Below, one piece after another: positions 40,162 to 50,512 of a stretch of DNA of 64,000 nucleotides. The translations under genes were made by a program, and so were the position numbers. The DNA lies in NCBI RefSeq assembly GCF_003576525.1, contig NZ_QWUA01000006.1, positions 89,510-153,509 of the forward strand, written 5' to 3'. The notes beneath the pieces were generated by a model. That model was not told the origin of the DNA, made no database searches, and worked only from the letters and a program-made list of their open reading frames with translations. Position 1 is the first letter of the stretch. Each line of letters opens with the position of its first letter. This DNA comes from Rummeliibacillus sp. POC4 (lineage in GTDB: Bacteria; Bacillota; Bacilli; Bacillales_A; Planococcaceae).

Positions 40162-40588
40162 AATATAACCTCCTTTTTTTATTAAGCGCTTGTTGTCAAG
40201 CAGAGATAGTATGGACTACGAGTGAATTTCAATACATATAAAATGAAAAATTTCAAAATACAATTCGTATACTATAACTGCGTTTTTAATATCAGTAATT
40301 TTTTCATATTGCTTTGTGGATGGAAAATAAATGAAGCTTGTTAGTTATTTATGTAGCGTATGTTTTTGATGTTCAATGGACAATATTATAACTATTAGTA
40401 TTCAACGCAAGAATTTATTTGTATAATAGGATTTGTTTGACAATACTGTTGATATTTCATAAGTTTCGCTACAGACGGATGCTTTCCGTGTACGAACCGA
40501 CGAGCTTTCCTGCGGGAGTTAACGCCTTTCGCTCAAGTAAGATGTTTTAAGCGACATAAAAGAAATATCAAAAGAGAGGAACATTATA
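40162..40588. other. Intergenic region with repeat remnant
   Basis: No gene. It includes the repeat remnant at 40467-40534. The rest is AT-rich, with a short GCTTG/CAAGC hairpin next to the coat gene. Confidence 0.45.
40467..40534. repeat. Decayed fragment of a GC-rich dispersed repeat
   Basis: CGCTACAGACGGATGCTTTCCG and TCCTGCGGGAG are pieces of the same style of GC-rich element as at 37707, here shortened and mutated. Confidence 0.5.
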
Positions 40589-40828
40589 ATGATGGAAATT
40601 ATATACTATAGTAGACCGAACTGCGGTCTTTGTGAAGATGGTAAACAAATGCTTAATTTAATGCGTGAAGATATTCCTTTTCAGGTTAAAGAAGTGAATA
40701 TAGAAGAGGATGATGAACTTCATAAAAAATATATGATGATGATTCCTGTTGTTGAAAAGGATGGGCAGATTATTCAGTATGGCGTACTGGATTATGTGAC
40801 GCTGTTAGAAGGAATCAGTGCAAATTAG
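40589..40828 (+). CDS. Glutaredoxin-like protein (DUF836)
   Basis: A small thioredoxin-fold protein of 79 residues with a CGLC redox motif near the N-terminus (SRPNCGLCEDGKQML) and a cis-Pro in MMIPVVEKDG. GAGAGGA lies eight bases before the ATG. Such genes often precede cggR in Bacillales. The partner is unknown. Confidence 0.85.
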   Translation: MMEIIYYSRPNCGLCEDGKQMLNLMREDIPFQVKEVNIEEDDELHKKYMMMIPVVEKDGQIIQYGVLDYVTLLEGISAN

Positions 40829-40874
40829 GATAGGCGGTATTGTCTATTCTATTCGTTTTTTGGGTGAAATTAAG

Positions 40875-40903
40875 TTGCACATGATGACATGAAATTGTAT
40901 ACT
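40875..40903 (+). promoter_or_regulatory. Promoter of the cggR-gapA operon
   Basis: TTGCAC (40875-40880) and TATACT (40898-40903), 17-base spacer. Confidence 0.7.
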
Positions 40904-40934
40904 CGAGTCAAGAAATATATTTTTTTATAGCAAA

Positions 40935-40972
40935 TGGGACGTTTTATAAAACATAGGGATAAAATTTATCCC
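40935..40972 (+). promoter_or_regulatory. Candidate CggR operator
   Basis: Between promoter and cggR lie TGGGAC, the palindrome GTTTTATAAAAC (40941-40952) and the palindrome GGGATAAAATTTATCCC (40956-40972). Position and the TGGGAC half-site fit CggR autoregulation, but the known B. subtilis operator is not matched in full. Confidence 0.55.
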
Positions 40973-40992
40973 ACAAAAGGAGAACTAACGAC

Positions 40993-42021
40993 ATGACTAC
41001 ATTGTCAGAGGCACAATTGAAAATAATGCCGGAAATGTCTGCGTTTCTGCATACTCGTTATCGCTTTTTACAAATGATTGAGATGTTGGGGCCGATAGGT
41101 CGTAGAGGGCTTGCTGAGCAACTTTCTGTGGCAGAACGTGAAGCTCGTAAGGAAACAGATTTGTTACGAGAGCAAGGTCTTATTATCGCTAGTCGATCGG
41201 GTATGAGAATTTCTGAATTAGGCATGGAAGTACTAGAAGTTTTAAAACCCCTTTTTTATGAGTGGTCTGGTATTACAGATTTGGAAAAACAACTTACTCG
41301 AATACTTGGAATTCAAAACGTAATTATTGTAGATGGAAATATGGATGAAGTTCCTTCTATTAAATTTTTACTAGGTTTGGAAGCAGCAAAACACTTAGAA
41401 TCGGTAGCGAGTAAGAGCAAAATTGTCGCTGTAACAGGTGGAAGCACGCTTGCTGCAATAGCGGATAGCCTTACTCCCTCAGAAAATTTAGCTGGTTTGA
41501 AGTTTATAGCAGCTAGAGGTGGTATGGGCGTTGACATGAGATTACAAGCGAATACCATTGCCGCAACATTTGCAAGTAATACAGATAACACATATCGTAC
41601 ATTGTATTTACCTGAAAATTTAAGTGAGCCAGCTTATCGAGCACTTAGCGAGGAGCCTATTGTCAAGGAAATGATAGACCTTTACGACCATACAGACGTT
41701 GTCATTCATGGTATCGGTTCAGCTTTAGAAATGGCAATTAGACGAGAGTCCACAGAAGAGGAACAACATTCTCTAGTCGAAAAAGGAGCTGTCAGTGAAG
41801 CCTTTGGATATTATTTTGATGAAGAGGGCAATGTAGTTCAAAGAATACGAACTGTTGGGATTCAACTAGAGCAAGTAAACAGATGTCAAAGTATTATTGC
41901 AGTTGCTGGGGGTAAGAATAAGGCTAAAGCAATTCTTTCTTACTTTAAGCATGGGGCAAAACAATCTGTTTTAATAACAGATTCAGCTGCTGCTACGGAA
42001 ATGATTCACTTATTAAAATAA
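40993..42021 (+). CDS. cggR: Central glycolytic genes regulator
   Basis: A SorC-family repressor of 342 residues: an N-terminal winged helix-turn-helix (GRRGLAEQLSVAEREARKE) and a C-terminal sugar-phosphate-binding domain (VTGGSTLAAIADSL, AARGGMGVDMRLQANTIAA). In B. subtilis fructose-1,6-bisphosphate releases it from its operator. It heads the glycolytic operon and lies 27 bases before gapA. Confidence 0.95.
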   Translation: MTTLSEAQLKIMPEMSAFLHTRYRFLQMIEMLGPIGRRGLAEQLSVAEREARKETDLLREQGLIIASRSGMRISELGMEVLEVLKPLFYEWSGITDLEKQLTRILGIQNVIIVDGNMDEVPSIKFLLGLEAAKHLESVASKSKIVAVTGGSTLAAIADSLTPSENLAGLKFIAARGGMGVDMRLQANTIAATFASNTDNTYRTLYLPENLSEPAYRALSEEPIVKEMIDLYDHTDVVIHGIGSALEMAIRRESTEEEQHSLVEKGAVSEAFGYYFDEEGNVVQRIRTVGIQLEQVNRCQSIIAVAGGKNKAKAILSYFKHGAKQSVLITDSAAATEMIHLLK

Positions 42022-42048
42022 CAAATACATTATATGGAGGAAGAGATT

Positions 42049-43053
42049 ATGACTTTAAAACTAGCGATTAATGGATTTGGAAGAATTGGACGATTGGTAT
42101 TTCGAACAGCTATAAAGCGACAAGATATTGAAATTGTTGCTGTAAATGATCTTACTGATGCAGCAATGCTTGCACATCTTTTAAAATACGATTCAATCCA
42201 TGGGACATTTGATGTAGAAGTGACATCAGAAGGTGATTACCTTGTTGTAGATGGCAAAAATGTACGTGTCTATGCTGAAACAGATCCTGCAAATCTTCCG
42301 TGGAGAGATTTAGACGTTGATATTGTAGTCGAATCCACAGGTCGCTTTACGAACTATGAAGCAGCCCATAAACACGTGGAAGCAGGCGCTAAAAAAGTAA
42401 TCGTATCTGCTCCAGGCAAAGAAATGCCAACTTATGTAATGGGTGTTAATCATGAAAATTATGATGCAACACATGATGTTATCGTTTCAAACGCTTCTTG
42501 TACAACAAACTGTTTAGCGCCAGTAGCAAAAGTATTAGACGAACAGTTCGGTATTAAACGAGGTATGATGACAACTGTCCACTCATACACAAATGATCAA
42601 AGAATCTTAGATCTACCACACAAAGATTACCGTCGTGCTCGTGCAGCTGCTCAGTCTATGATTCCAACTACTACTGGAGCTGCAGTTGCAGTAGCAAAAG
42701 TATTGCCACAGCTTAAAGGAAAATTGGATGGTATGGCAATCCGTGTCCCAACACCAAATGTATCTTTAGTAGACTTAGTTGTAGAATTAGAAAAAGAAGT
42801 AAATGCTGAAACAGTAAACGAAGCATTAAGAGAAGCTTCAGAACATGAACTAAAAGGCATTTTAGCTTATTCTGAACTTCCACTAGTTTCGATTGATTAT
42901 AACGGTAATTTGTCTTCTTCAACTGTTGATAGTTTATCAACAATGGTTCTTGAAGGAAATCTTGTAAAAGTATTAGCTTGGTATGACAACGAATCAGGTT
43001 ATTCTACTCGCGTAGTAGATTTAGCAGAATACATGGCTGAACAAGGATTGTAA
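42049..43053 (+). CDS. gapA: Glyceraldehyde-3-phosphate dehydrogenase
   Basis: 334 residues. The NAD site is INGFGRIGRLVFR and the catalytic Cys is in SNASCTTNCLAP. The start at 42049 follows GGAGGAAG. Co-transcribed with cggR, and a terminator directly follows. Position with cggR identifies the glycolytic GapA rather than gluconeogenic GapB. Confidence 0.96.
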   Translation: MTLKLAINGFGRIGRLVFRTAIKRQDIEIVAVNDLTDAAMLAHLLKYDSIHGTFDVEVTSEGDYLVVDGKNVRVYAETDPANLPWRDLDVDIVVESTGRFTNYEAAHKHVEAGAKKVIVSAPGKEMPTYVMGVNHENYDATHDVIVSNASCTTNCLAPVAKVLDEQFGIKRGMMTTVHSYTNDQRILDLPHKDYRRARAAAQSMIPTTTGAAVAVAKVLPQLKGKLDGMAIRVPTPNVSLVDLVVELEKEVNAETVNEALREASEHELKGILAYSELPLVSIDYNGNLSSSTVDSLSTMVLEGNLVKVLAWYDNESGYSTRVVDLAEYMAEQGL

Positions 43054-43102
43054 TTGAAAAAATATAGCCATATAGTTTTTATACGTATATAATGTATTAG
43101 GG

Positions 43103-43138
43103 AAAAAGGAGAAGCGGTTTGATACTTCTCCTTTTTTT
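43103..43138 (+). terminator. Terminator after gapA
   Basis: AAAAAGGAGAAG pairs with CTTCTCCTTTTT over a ten-base loop, with a T run. It partly separates cggR-gapA from pgk-tpiA-pgm-eno. Confidence 0.85.
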
Positions 43139-43273
43139 ATGAAATAACCTTGCTTTTACGATAGAATATAACAGAGTTTATGAAATAAGTAAGCGCTTTA
43201 TTGTAGCTTGTGTAGAACAATGTCGAAAAATTAAAATATTTGAAGAAGCTATATCGATTCATCATAATATAAT

Positions 43274-43303
43274 TGATGTAAAACACTTATTTTCATTATT
43301 ATT
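43274..43303 (+). promoter_or_regulatory. Possible internal promoter for pgk-eno
   Basis: TTGATG and TATTAT with an 18-base spacer, about 33 bases before pgk. An AAGCGCTT palindrome at 43191-43198 upstream is a weak cre-like site. Confidence 0.4.
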
Positions 43304-43335
43304 AAAAGGTTATGAACAATTGGGGAGGCACAATT

Positions 43336-44520
43336 ATGTATAAAAAAAAGACGATGAAAGATATTGAAGTAACAGGAAAACGCGTATTTGTACGTGTGGA
43401 TTTTAATGTTCCCATGGAAGAAGGGAAAATCACTGATGATACTCGCATTAGAGCAGCGCTTCCTACGATCACTTATTTAGTTGAAAAAGGGGCAAAGGTG
43501 ATTTTAGCTAGTCATTTAGGACGTCCAAAAGGTGAAGTGAAAGAAGAACTTCGATTAACAGCAGTAGGAGAACGTCTTTCAGAGCTTATGGGTAAAGTTG
43601 TTACAAAATTAGATGAATCCATCGGTGAATCGGTAGAAAAAGTAGTAGGAAACATGAATGATGGTGATATCGTTCTATTAGAGAATGTTCGCTTCCATAA
43701 AGGTGAAGAAAAAAATGATCCTGCACTTGCTGAAAGTTTCGCAAAATTAGCAGATATATATATCAATGACGCATTTGGTGCTGCTCACCGTGCACATGCA
43801 ACAACATCAGGGATTGCAAACTATTTGCCAGCGGTTTCTGGACTTTTAATGGAAAAAGAAATCGATGTTCTAGGTAAAGCATTGTCAAATCCAGAACGCC
43901 CATTCACTGCTATCATCGGTGGTGCAAAGGTTAAAGATAAAATTGGAGTTATTGAAAATCTTCTAGAAAAAGTAGATCACCTTATTATCGGTGGTGGTTT
44001 GTCTTATACTTTCTCACGAGCACAAGGTTATGACATTGGTAAGTCTTTATTAGAAGAAGATAAGATTGATCTTGCAAAATCATTTATCGAAAAAGCAGCT
44101 GATAACGGTGTTGATATACATATGCCAGTAGATGCTGTTGTTGCAAATGAATTTTCAAAAGATGCCGAAACAAAAATAGTTGATATTGATCAAATTCCAA
44201 GTGACTGGATGGGACTTGATATCGGCCCTAAAACAGCAGCAGAATATGCAGAAGTTATTAAAAATTCAAAACTTATCATGTGGAATGGCCCAATGGGTGT
44301 ATTTGAAATGGATGCTTTTGCAAACGGTACAAAAGCAGTTGCACAAGCAATGGCAGAAACAAATGGATATACAATTATTGGTGGCGGTGATTCTGCTGCA
44401 GCAGTTGAAAAATTTAAAGTTGCAGATAAGATGGATCACATTTCTACAGGTGGAGGAGCTTCACTAGAATTTATGGAAGGTAAAGCATTGCCTGGAGTAA
44501 TCGCGTTAAATGACAAATAA
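43336..44520 (+). CDS. pgk: Phosphoglycerate kinase
   Basis: 394 residues from the ATG at 43336 (GGGGAGG upstream). Substrate site [19 protein letters not shown], the hinge region, and the C-terminal nucleotide loop [14 protein letters not shown] with [10 protein letters not shown]. Carries out ATP-forming conversion of 1,3-bisphosphoglycerate. Confidence 0.97.
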   Translation: MYKKKTMKDIEVTGKRVFVRVDFNVPMEEGKITDDTRIRAALPTITYLVEKGAKVILASHLGRPKGEVKEELRLTAVGERLSELMGKVVTKLDESIGESVEKVVGNMNDGDIVLLENVRFHKGEEKNDPALAESFAKLADIYINDAFGAAHRAHATTSGIANYLPAVSGLLMEKEIDVLGKALSNPERPFTAIIGGAKVKDKIGVIENLLEKVDHLIIGGGLSYTFSRAQGYDIGKSLLEEDKIDLAKSFIEKAADNGVDIHMPVDAVVANEFSKDAETKIVDIDQIPSDWMGLDIGPKTAAEYAEVIKNSKLIMWNGPMGVFEMDAFANGTKAVAQAMAETNGYTIIGGGDSAAAVEKFKVADKMDHISTGGGASLEFMEGKALPGVIALNDK

Positions 44521-44543
44521 TTTATAATATGGAGGTTTTCTAT

Positions 44544-45305
44544 ATGCGCAAACCAATTATCGCAGGAAATTGGAAAATGTATAAAACATTATCAGAAGCG
44601 ATAGACTTCGTTAAAATGGTGAAATCTTCAATACCATCCACAGATCAAGTAGACTCTGTTATTTGTGCACCATCATTATTTTTACCTACTCTTGTTAAAG
44701 AAGCTGATGGTTCAACTTTAGCAATTGGTGCGCAAACAATGCACTATGAAGAGGAAGGGGCTTTTACAGGAGAAATAAGCCCTTCACAATTAGAAGATAT
44801 TAAAGTTCAATATGTAATCTTAGGTCACTCAGAACGTCGCCAATATGACAACGAAACAGATGAAGGTGTCAATAAAAAGGCACATGCAGCATTTAGCCAT
44901 CACCTAACTCCAATTATTTGTGTTGGTGAAACATTAGAAGAAAGAGAAGCAAGTAATACAGTAGTGAAGGTTTCTTCTCAAGTAGGTGCTGCATTAAAAG
45001 GATTATCCGTTGAACAAATTGCGAAAACAGTTATTGCGTATGAACCAATCTGGGCAATTGGCACAGGTAAAACTGCAACTGCTCATGATGCAAACGAAGT
45101 ATGTAAAGCAATACGAAATACAGTAAAAGAAATTGCTGGTGATGTTGCTGCAGAATCTATCAGAATCCAATATGGTGGTAGTGTGAAACCGGAAAACGTA
45201 GTAGAATTATTATCGATGGAGCATATTGATGGTGCTCTAGTTGGTGGTGCAAGTTTAAAACCGGATTCATACTTAAAATTATTGGAGGCTGGGGCAAATG
45301 CCTAA
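44544..45305 (+). CDS. tpiA: Triosephosphate isomerase
   Basis: 253 residues from the ATG at 44544 (GGAGG upstream). Active-site Asn/Lys in AGNWKM, His in ILGHSERRQ, Glu in [13 protein letters not shown], phosphate loop IQYGGSV. It overlaps the next gene by 8 bases. Confidence 0.97.
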   Translation: MRKPIIAGNWKMYKTLSEAIDFVKMVKSSIPSTDQVDSVICAPSLFLPTLVKEADGSTLAIGAQTMHYEEEGAFTGEISPSQLEDIKVQYVILGHSERRQYDNETDEGVNKKAHAAFSHHLTPIICVGETLEEREASNTVVKVSSQVGAALKGLSVEQIAKTVIAYEPIWAIGTGKTATAHDANEVCKAIRNTVKEIAGDVAAESIRIQYGGSVKPENVVELLSMEHIDGALVGGASLKPDSYLKLLEAGANA

Positions 45306-46824
45306 TAAACCAGTAGCATTAATTATTTTAGATGGTTTAGGCTTACGCGATGAGATTTTCGGTAATGCAGTAGCGCAAGCGAAGAAACCAAATTTGGACC
45401 GTTATTGGAGTTCTTTTCCACATAACACATTAACAGCATCAGGTGAAGCTGTTGGTCTTCCTGATGGCCAAATGGGAAACTCAGAAGTTGGACATTTAAA
45501 TATCGGCGCAGGTCGTATTGTCTATCAAAGCTTAACTAGAATCCACAAAGCGATTAAAGACGGTGACTTTTTTACAAATAACGCTTTGTTGGATGCAGTC
45601 AATCATGTTAAGCAAAACAACTCAAAACTCCACATTATGGGACTATTATCTGATGGTGGTGTGCATAGTCATTATGATCATTTATTTGCCTTATTGAAAT
45701 TGGCAAAAGATCAAGGGCTTGAAGAAGTATTTGTACATGGATTTTTAGATGGTCGAGATGTCGGTCCTAAAACGGCTGTAGGTTATATCGAAGAAACAGA
45801 ACGCCAAATGGCTAAAATCGGTGTTGGTCAATTCGCATCTATTAGTGGTCGATACTATGCAATGGACCGAGACAATCGTTGGGATCGTGAAGAGAAAGTC
45901 TACAAAGTATTAGTAGACGGTCAAGGAATTGAAGCATCTTCTGCTAAAGAAGGTGTCAAAGCATCTTATGCAAATGACATAACAGATGAATTTGTTGTTC
46001 CATTTGTGATTAAAAAAGATGATAAACCTGTTGCTACCATTCAATCAAATGATGCAGTGATTTTCTTTAACTTCCGACCAGACCGTGCAATTGAATTATC
46101 CACAGCTTTTACAAATCCAGCATTTGATGGGTTTACACGAAGCGAAAATCACCCACAAAATTTGAAATTTATTTGTTTCAAAAAGTACAGTGATAAGGTT
46201 ATTGGTGAAATTGCATTCCATGATGAAGATTTGAAAAATACCATTGGTGAAGTTTTATCGGATAACAAACTTCGTCAGCTACGAATTGCAGAAACTGAAA
46301 AGTACCCTCATGTTACATTCTTTATGAGTGGAGGTCGTGAACAAACTTTCCCTGGAGAAGAACGTATTTTGATCAATTCACCTAAAGTGGCGACTTACGA
46401 TTTAAAACCAGAAATGAGTGCATACGAAGTAACAGATGCACTTGTCGAAGCAATTGAAGCGGACCGATTTGATGGTATTATCTTAAACTTTGCAAATCCT
46501 GATATGGTTGGACATAGTGGTATGTTAGAACCAACTATTAAAGCAATCGAAGCTGTAGATGAATGTTTGGGTAGAGTAGTAGAAGCTCTTCTTGCAAAAG
46601 GAGGAGCAGCGATTATTACTGCCGATCACGGGAACTCTGATGAAGTAGTAACCCTTGAAGGTCAACCGATGACAGCCCATACAACTAATCCTGTGCCAGT
46701 AATTATCACAAAAGAAAATATTGTGGTAAGAAATGGCGGAATTTTAGCCGATTTGGCTCCTACCATGTTAAAATTACTAGGAGTGGAACAACCACTTGAA
46801 ATGACAGGTAAACCATTATTTTAA
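45298..46824 (+). CDS. gpmI: Cofactor-independent phosphoglycerate mutase
   Basis: A 508-residue alkaline-phosphatase-superfamily enzyme needing manganese. The catalytic Ser is in [17 protein letters not shown], and metal ligands are in [10 protein letters not shown] and [10 protein letters not shown]. The protein is Mn-dependent and pH-sensitive in spore formers, where this links to 3-phosphoglycerate storage in spores. Confidence 0.96.
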   Translation: MPNKPVALIILDGLGLRDEIFGNAVAQAKKPNLDRYWSSFPHNTLTASGEAVGLPDGQMGNSEVGHLNIGAGRIVYQSLTRIHKAIKDGDFFTNNALLDAVNHVKQNNSKLHIMGLLSDGGVHSHYDHLFALLKLAKDQGLEEVFVHGFLDGRDVGPKTAVGYIEETERQMAKIGVGQFASISGRYYAMDRDNRWDREEKVYKVLVDGQGIEASSAKEGVKASYANDITDEFVVPFVIKKDDKPVATIQSNDAVIFFNFRPDRAIELSTAFTNPAFDGFTRSENHPQNLKFICFKKYSDKVIGEIAFHDEDLKNTIGEVLSDNKLRQLRIAETEKYPHVTFFMSGGREQTFPGEERILINSPKVATYDLKPEMSAYEVTDALVEAIEADRFDGIILNFANPDMVGHSGMLEPTIKAIEAVDECLGRVVEALLAKGGAAIITADHGNSDEVVTLEGQPMTAHTTNPVPVIITKENIVVRNGGILADLAPTMLKLLGVEQPLEMTGKPLF

Positions 46825-46839
46825 ACTGAGGAGAGTTAA

Positions 46840-48138
<1,299 letters not shown>

Positions 48139-48173
48139 TTTGAGTATGAATTTTTAATATATTTTATAAATAG

Positions 48174-48217
48174 AAAAGCTGCTATCTTCAATTTTGCAAG
48201 ATAGCGGCTTTTCTTTT
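48174..48217. terminator. Terminator after eno
   Basis: AAAAGCTGCTATCTT pairs with AAGATAGCGGCTTTT across a nine-base loop, then CTTTTG. Confidence 0.85.
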
Positions 48218-48236
48218 GTAGTTATTGAAAAAATGA

Positions 48237-48890
48237 TTATTTGACAATGCCTATCATAAACCCGTCGTAGCCTTTAGCACCGACAGTTTGAATAGCTGTA
48301 GAATCTATAGCAGGATTATTAACCAGTAAATCCATAAACTTTTGTATTCCTTTTACTCGCTCATCATCACTTGTTTCATCAAAAATCTTGCCGTTTCTTA
48401 CGACGTTGTCAGCAATAATAATTGCACTTGGATTGGCTAATGTTAATGCCCATTTTAAATAGTGTGGATAATTTTCTTTATCTGCATCGATAAAAATAAG
48501 ATCAAACAATAATTCCTTCTCTTTAAGTTTGGATAACGTATCCAAAGCTTTCCCAACAATAACTTCTATTTTATTTTCATAGCCAGCTTCACGGATATTT
48601 TGCTCGGCAATTTTTGCATACTGTGGATTGAATTCTAGTGTATAGACTTTTCCTGTTTCAGAAAGAGCACGAGCCATCCAAATACTACTATATCCACCGA
48701 GTGTACCAATTTCTAAAATATTCTCTGCCCCTTTTGTTTTAGCTAAAAGGTATAAGAGTTTTCCATGTGTTGCGGAGACATTGATATCAGGAATACCTGC
48801 TTGCTTATTTGTCTTTTGTACTTGATCAAGTGAAGCATCAAAAGGAATTAATCTATCTGTAATATAATCATCTACTAATGTCCAAATCAT
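48237..48890 (-). CDS. Class I SAM-dependent O-methyltransferase (Methyltransf_3)
   Basis: 217 residues with the SAM-binding motif ILEIGTLGGYSSIWMARAL, acidic residue in VYTLEFNPQ, and IFIDADKENYPHYL, as in catechol and caffeoyl-CoA O-methyltransferases (YrrM-like). Substrate unknown. The ATG at 48890 lies 19 bases from the only good ribosome-binding site (GGAGG, minus strand 48914-48910). An in-frame ATA at 48902 is seven bases from it, so the true start is unsure. Confidence 0.85.
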   Translation of the reverse strand: MIWTLVDDYITDRLIPFDASLDQVQKTNKQAGIPDINVSATHGKLLYLLAKTKGAENILEIGTLGGYSSIWMARALSETGKVYTLEFNPQYAKIAEQNIREAGYENKIEVIVGKALDTLSKLKEKELLFDLIFIDADKENYPHYLKWALTLANPSAIIIADNVVRNGKIFDETSDDERVKGIQKFMDLLVNNPAIDSTAIQTVGAKGYDGFMIGIVK

Positions 48891-49263
48891 AAAATCAAAT
48901 ATTAAAAATCCTCCTTATCATTTCATTTTTTTCAGTTCTAGTTTATGTAAAGGAGGATAAAATGTTCTCTATGGAAAAAAGATGATTTTTTTAAACAAGT
49001 TAAGCAGTTAACTAGGAAGGAAAATACATTCACCATCACAGGTGTTCGCATCCTATCGTGAACTACATACGATGATGGATAAATGCTTTCAGAGGCCAGT
49101 TTAAATATTTTTTATCGTCAAAATATAGTAACAATGATAAAATAATAGAAAAGTGTGTATTGTATTGGTTTGTTTACTGCTAAAAGTAGAACTTCGTTGT
49201 CATTACGTACAGTTTTTGGTAAGATAAGACTGTTGTGATGTTTCGAATCAGGAGGTGGAACAT
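48891..49263. other. Divergent spacer before secG
   Basis: No gene. A promoter for secG lies at 49197. Interrupted complementarity (CATC..CGT / ACG..GATG, about 49049-49078) is the only other feature. Confidence 0.4.
49197..49225 (+). promoter_or_regulatory. Promoter before secG
   Basis: TTGTCA and TAAGAT with a 17-base spacer, about 38 bases before the secG start. Confidence 0.6.
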
Positions 49264-49491
49264 ATGCATACAGCAATTATGACTTTACTTCTTATCGTGT
49301 CAGTTGCCTTGATTATCGTAGTATTGTTGCAATCTAGTAAGAGTGCTGGTCTTTCAGGAGCCATCTCTGGTGGAGCTGAACAACTTTTTGGGAAAACAAA
49401 AGCCCGCGGGGTAGACTTAGTATTACACCGTATTACTGTTGTATTATCAATCTTATTCTTCGTGTTAGCAATCGCTATCGCAAGAATCTAA
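49264..49491 (+). CDS. secG: Preprotein translocase subunit SecG
   Basis: 75 residues, two membrane helices (about 3-22 and 53-73) joined by [23 protein letters not shown], the SecG signature. The ATG at 49264 follows AGGAGGTGG. It is first in the usual secG-est-rnr-smpB-ssrA order. Confidence 0.95.
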   Translation: MHTAIMTLLLIVSVALIIVVLLQSSKSAGLSGAISGGAEQLFGKTKARGVDLVLHRITVVLSILFFVLAIAIARI

Positions 49492-49500
49492 TGCACACTA

Positions 49501-49536
49501 AAAAACCGCCTGGCCACTCATGGTTAGGCGTTTTCT
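49501..49536 (+). terminator. Terminator after secG
   Basis: CGCCT-GGCCA and TGGTTAGGCG form the stem, with A and T runs on either side. Confidence 0.75.
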
Positions 49537-49554
49537 ATAGGATATTAAAAGCAG

Positions 49555-49661
49555 AGCTGGCTCGAACTGCCCCGACATGCATTGGAGGGCCCGAATCGAA
49601 AGTGTCTTTTCAACTTTCGACCGAGGGACCGAAATGACACGAGGGGCAAGCCGGAGGAGCT
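49555..49661 (+). ncRNA. Candidate structured RNA or palindromic element before est
   Basis: 107 bases with a multi-part stem: AGCT-GGCT-(5)-TGCCCC (49555-49573) against GGGGCA-AGCC-(5)-AGCT (49643-49661), an apical hairpin TCGAAAGT/ACTTTCGA, and two copies of GAGGGNCCGAA. The sequence is GC-rich compared with its surroundings. It lies between the secG terminator and est. I do not recognise it as a known riboswitch. Confidence 0.5.
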
Positions 49662-49722
49662 AGATAGATTAAAAGCGGAGCGTTTAATTATAGATATCAA
49701 AGTAGTAGGAGGCCACCTCATC

Positions 49723-50469
49723 ATGAAACCTACATTACCACAACCATTTTTCTTTGAAGCTGGACCAAGAGCGGTATTACTTTTACATGGATTTACTGGA
49801 AATTCAGCGGATGTACGTATGCTTGGGCGTTTTCTAGAGAAAAAAGGTTATACATCACTGGCTCCACATTATAAAGGTCATGGTGTTCCGCCAGAAGAAC
49901 TTATACATACCAACCCACAACAATGGTGGCAAAGTGTACTTGATGGTTATCAAACATTACAAAATGCTGGATATAAAGAAATTGCCGTAGCAGGATTATC
50001 TCTTGGTGGCGTATACTCACTAAAATTAGGTTATTCTTATCCAGTTAAGGCTATCATAACAATGTGTGCACCGATGACAATGCGTTCAACGGATAAAATG
50101 TTTGAGGGCGTCGTCCAATATGCAGAAAGATTCAATCAGAACTTTGCTAAAAGTAAAGAAGAGTCTGAGGCAAGTTTGGACTACATCAAAAAAACTGGTA
50201 TGCCATCATTAAAAGAACTAAGTGAATTAATATATGAAGTAAGAGAACATGTTGATGAAATCTATGCGCCCCTTTTTGTTGTTCAAGGACGAAAAGATAA
50301 TGTCATCGACATAAAATCTGCAGAGTATATTTATGAACAAGTAGAATCTAATGATAAACAGATAAAATGGTATGAAGAATCTGGGCATGTTATTACATTA
50401 GGTCAAGAAAGAAAACAATTGCATGAAGATATATATACTTTTTTAGAGTCACTCGATTGGCATGAGTAA
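49723..50469 (+). CDS. est: Carboxylesterase (Est/YvaK)
   Basis: An alpha/beta hydrolase of 248 residues. Oxyanion region LLLHGFTGN, nucleophile Ser93 in GLSLGG, acid in [11 protein letters not shown], His in ESGHVITL. It closely resembles Geobacillus Est30 and B. subtilis YvaK. The ATG at 49723 has AGTAGGAGG upstream. An earlier in-frame start would run through the structured element. The natural substrate is unknown. Confidence 0.92.
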   Translation: MKPTLPQPFFFEAGPRAVLLLHGFTGNSADVRMLGRFLEKKGYTSLAPHYKGHGVPPEELIHTNPQQWWQSVLDGYQTLQNAGYKEIAVAGLSLGGVYSLKLGYSYPVKAIITMCAPMTMRSTDKMFEGVVQYAERFNQNFAKSKEESEASLDYIKKTGMPSLKELSELIYEVREHVDEIYAPLFVVQGRKDNVIDIKSAEYIYEQVESNDKQIKWYEESGHVITLGQERKQLHEDIYTFLESLDWHE

Positions 50470-50512
50470 AAAAAGTAATGATTGCAAATGCTAGTAGAAG
50501 GAGGGAAGAACG

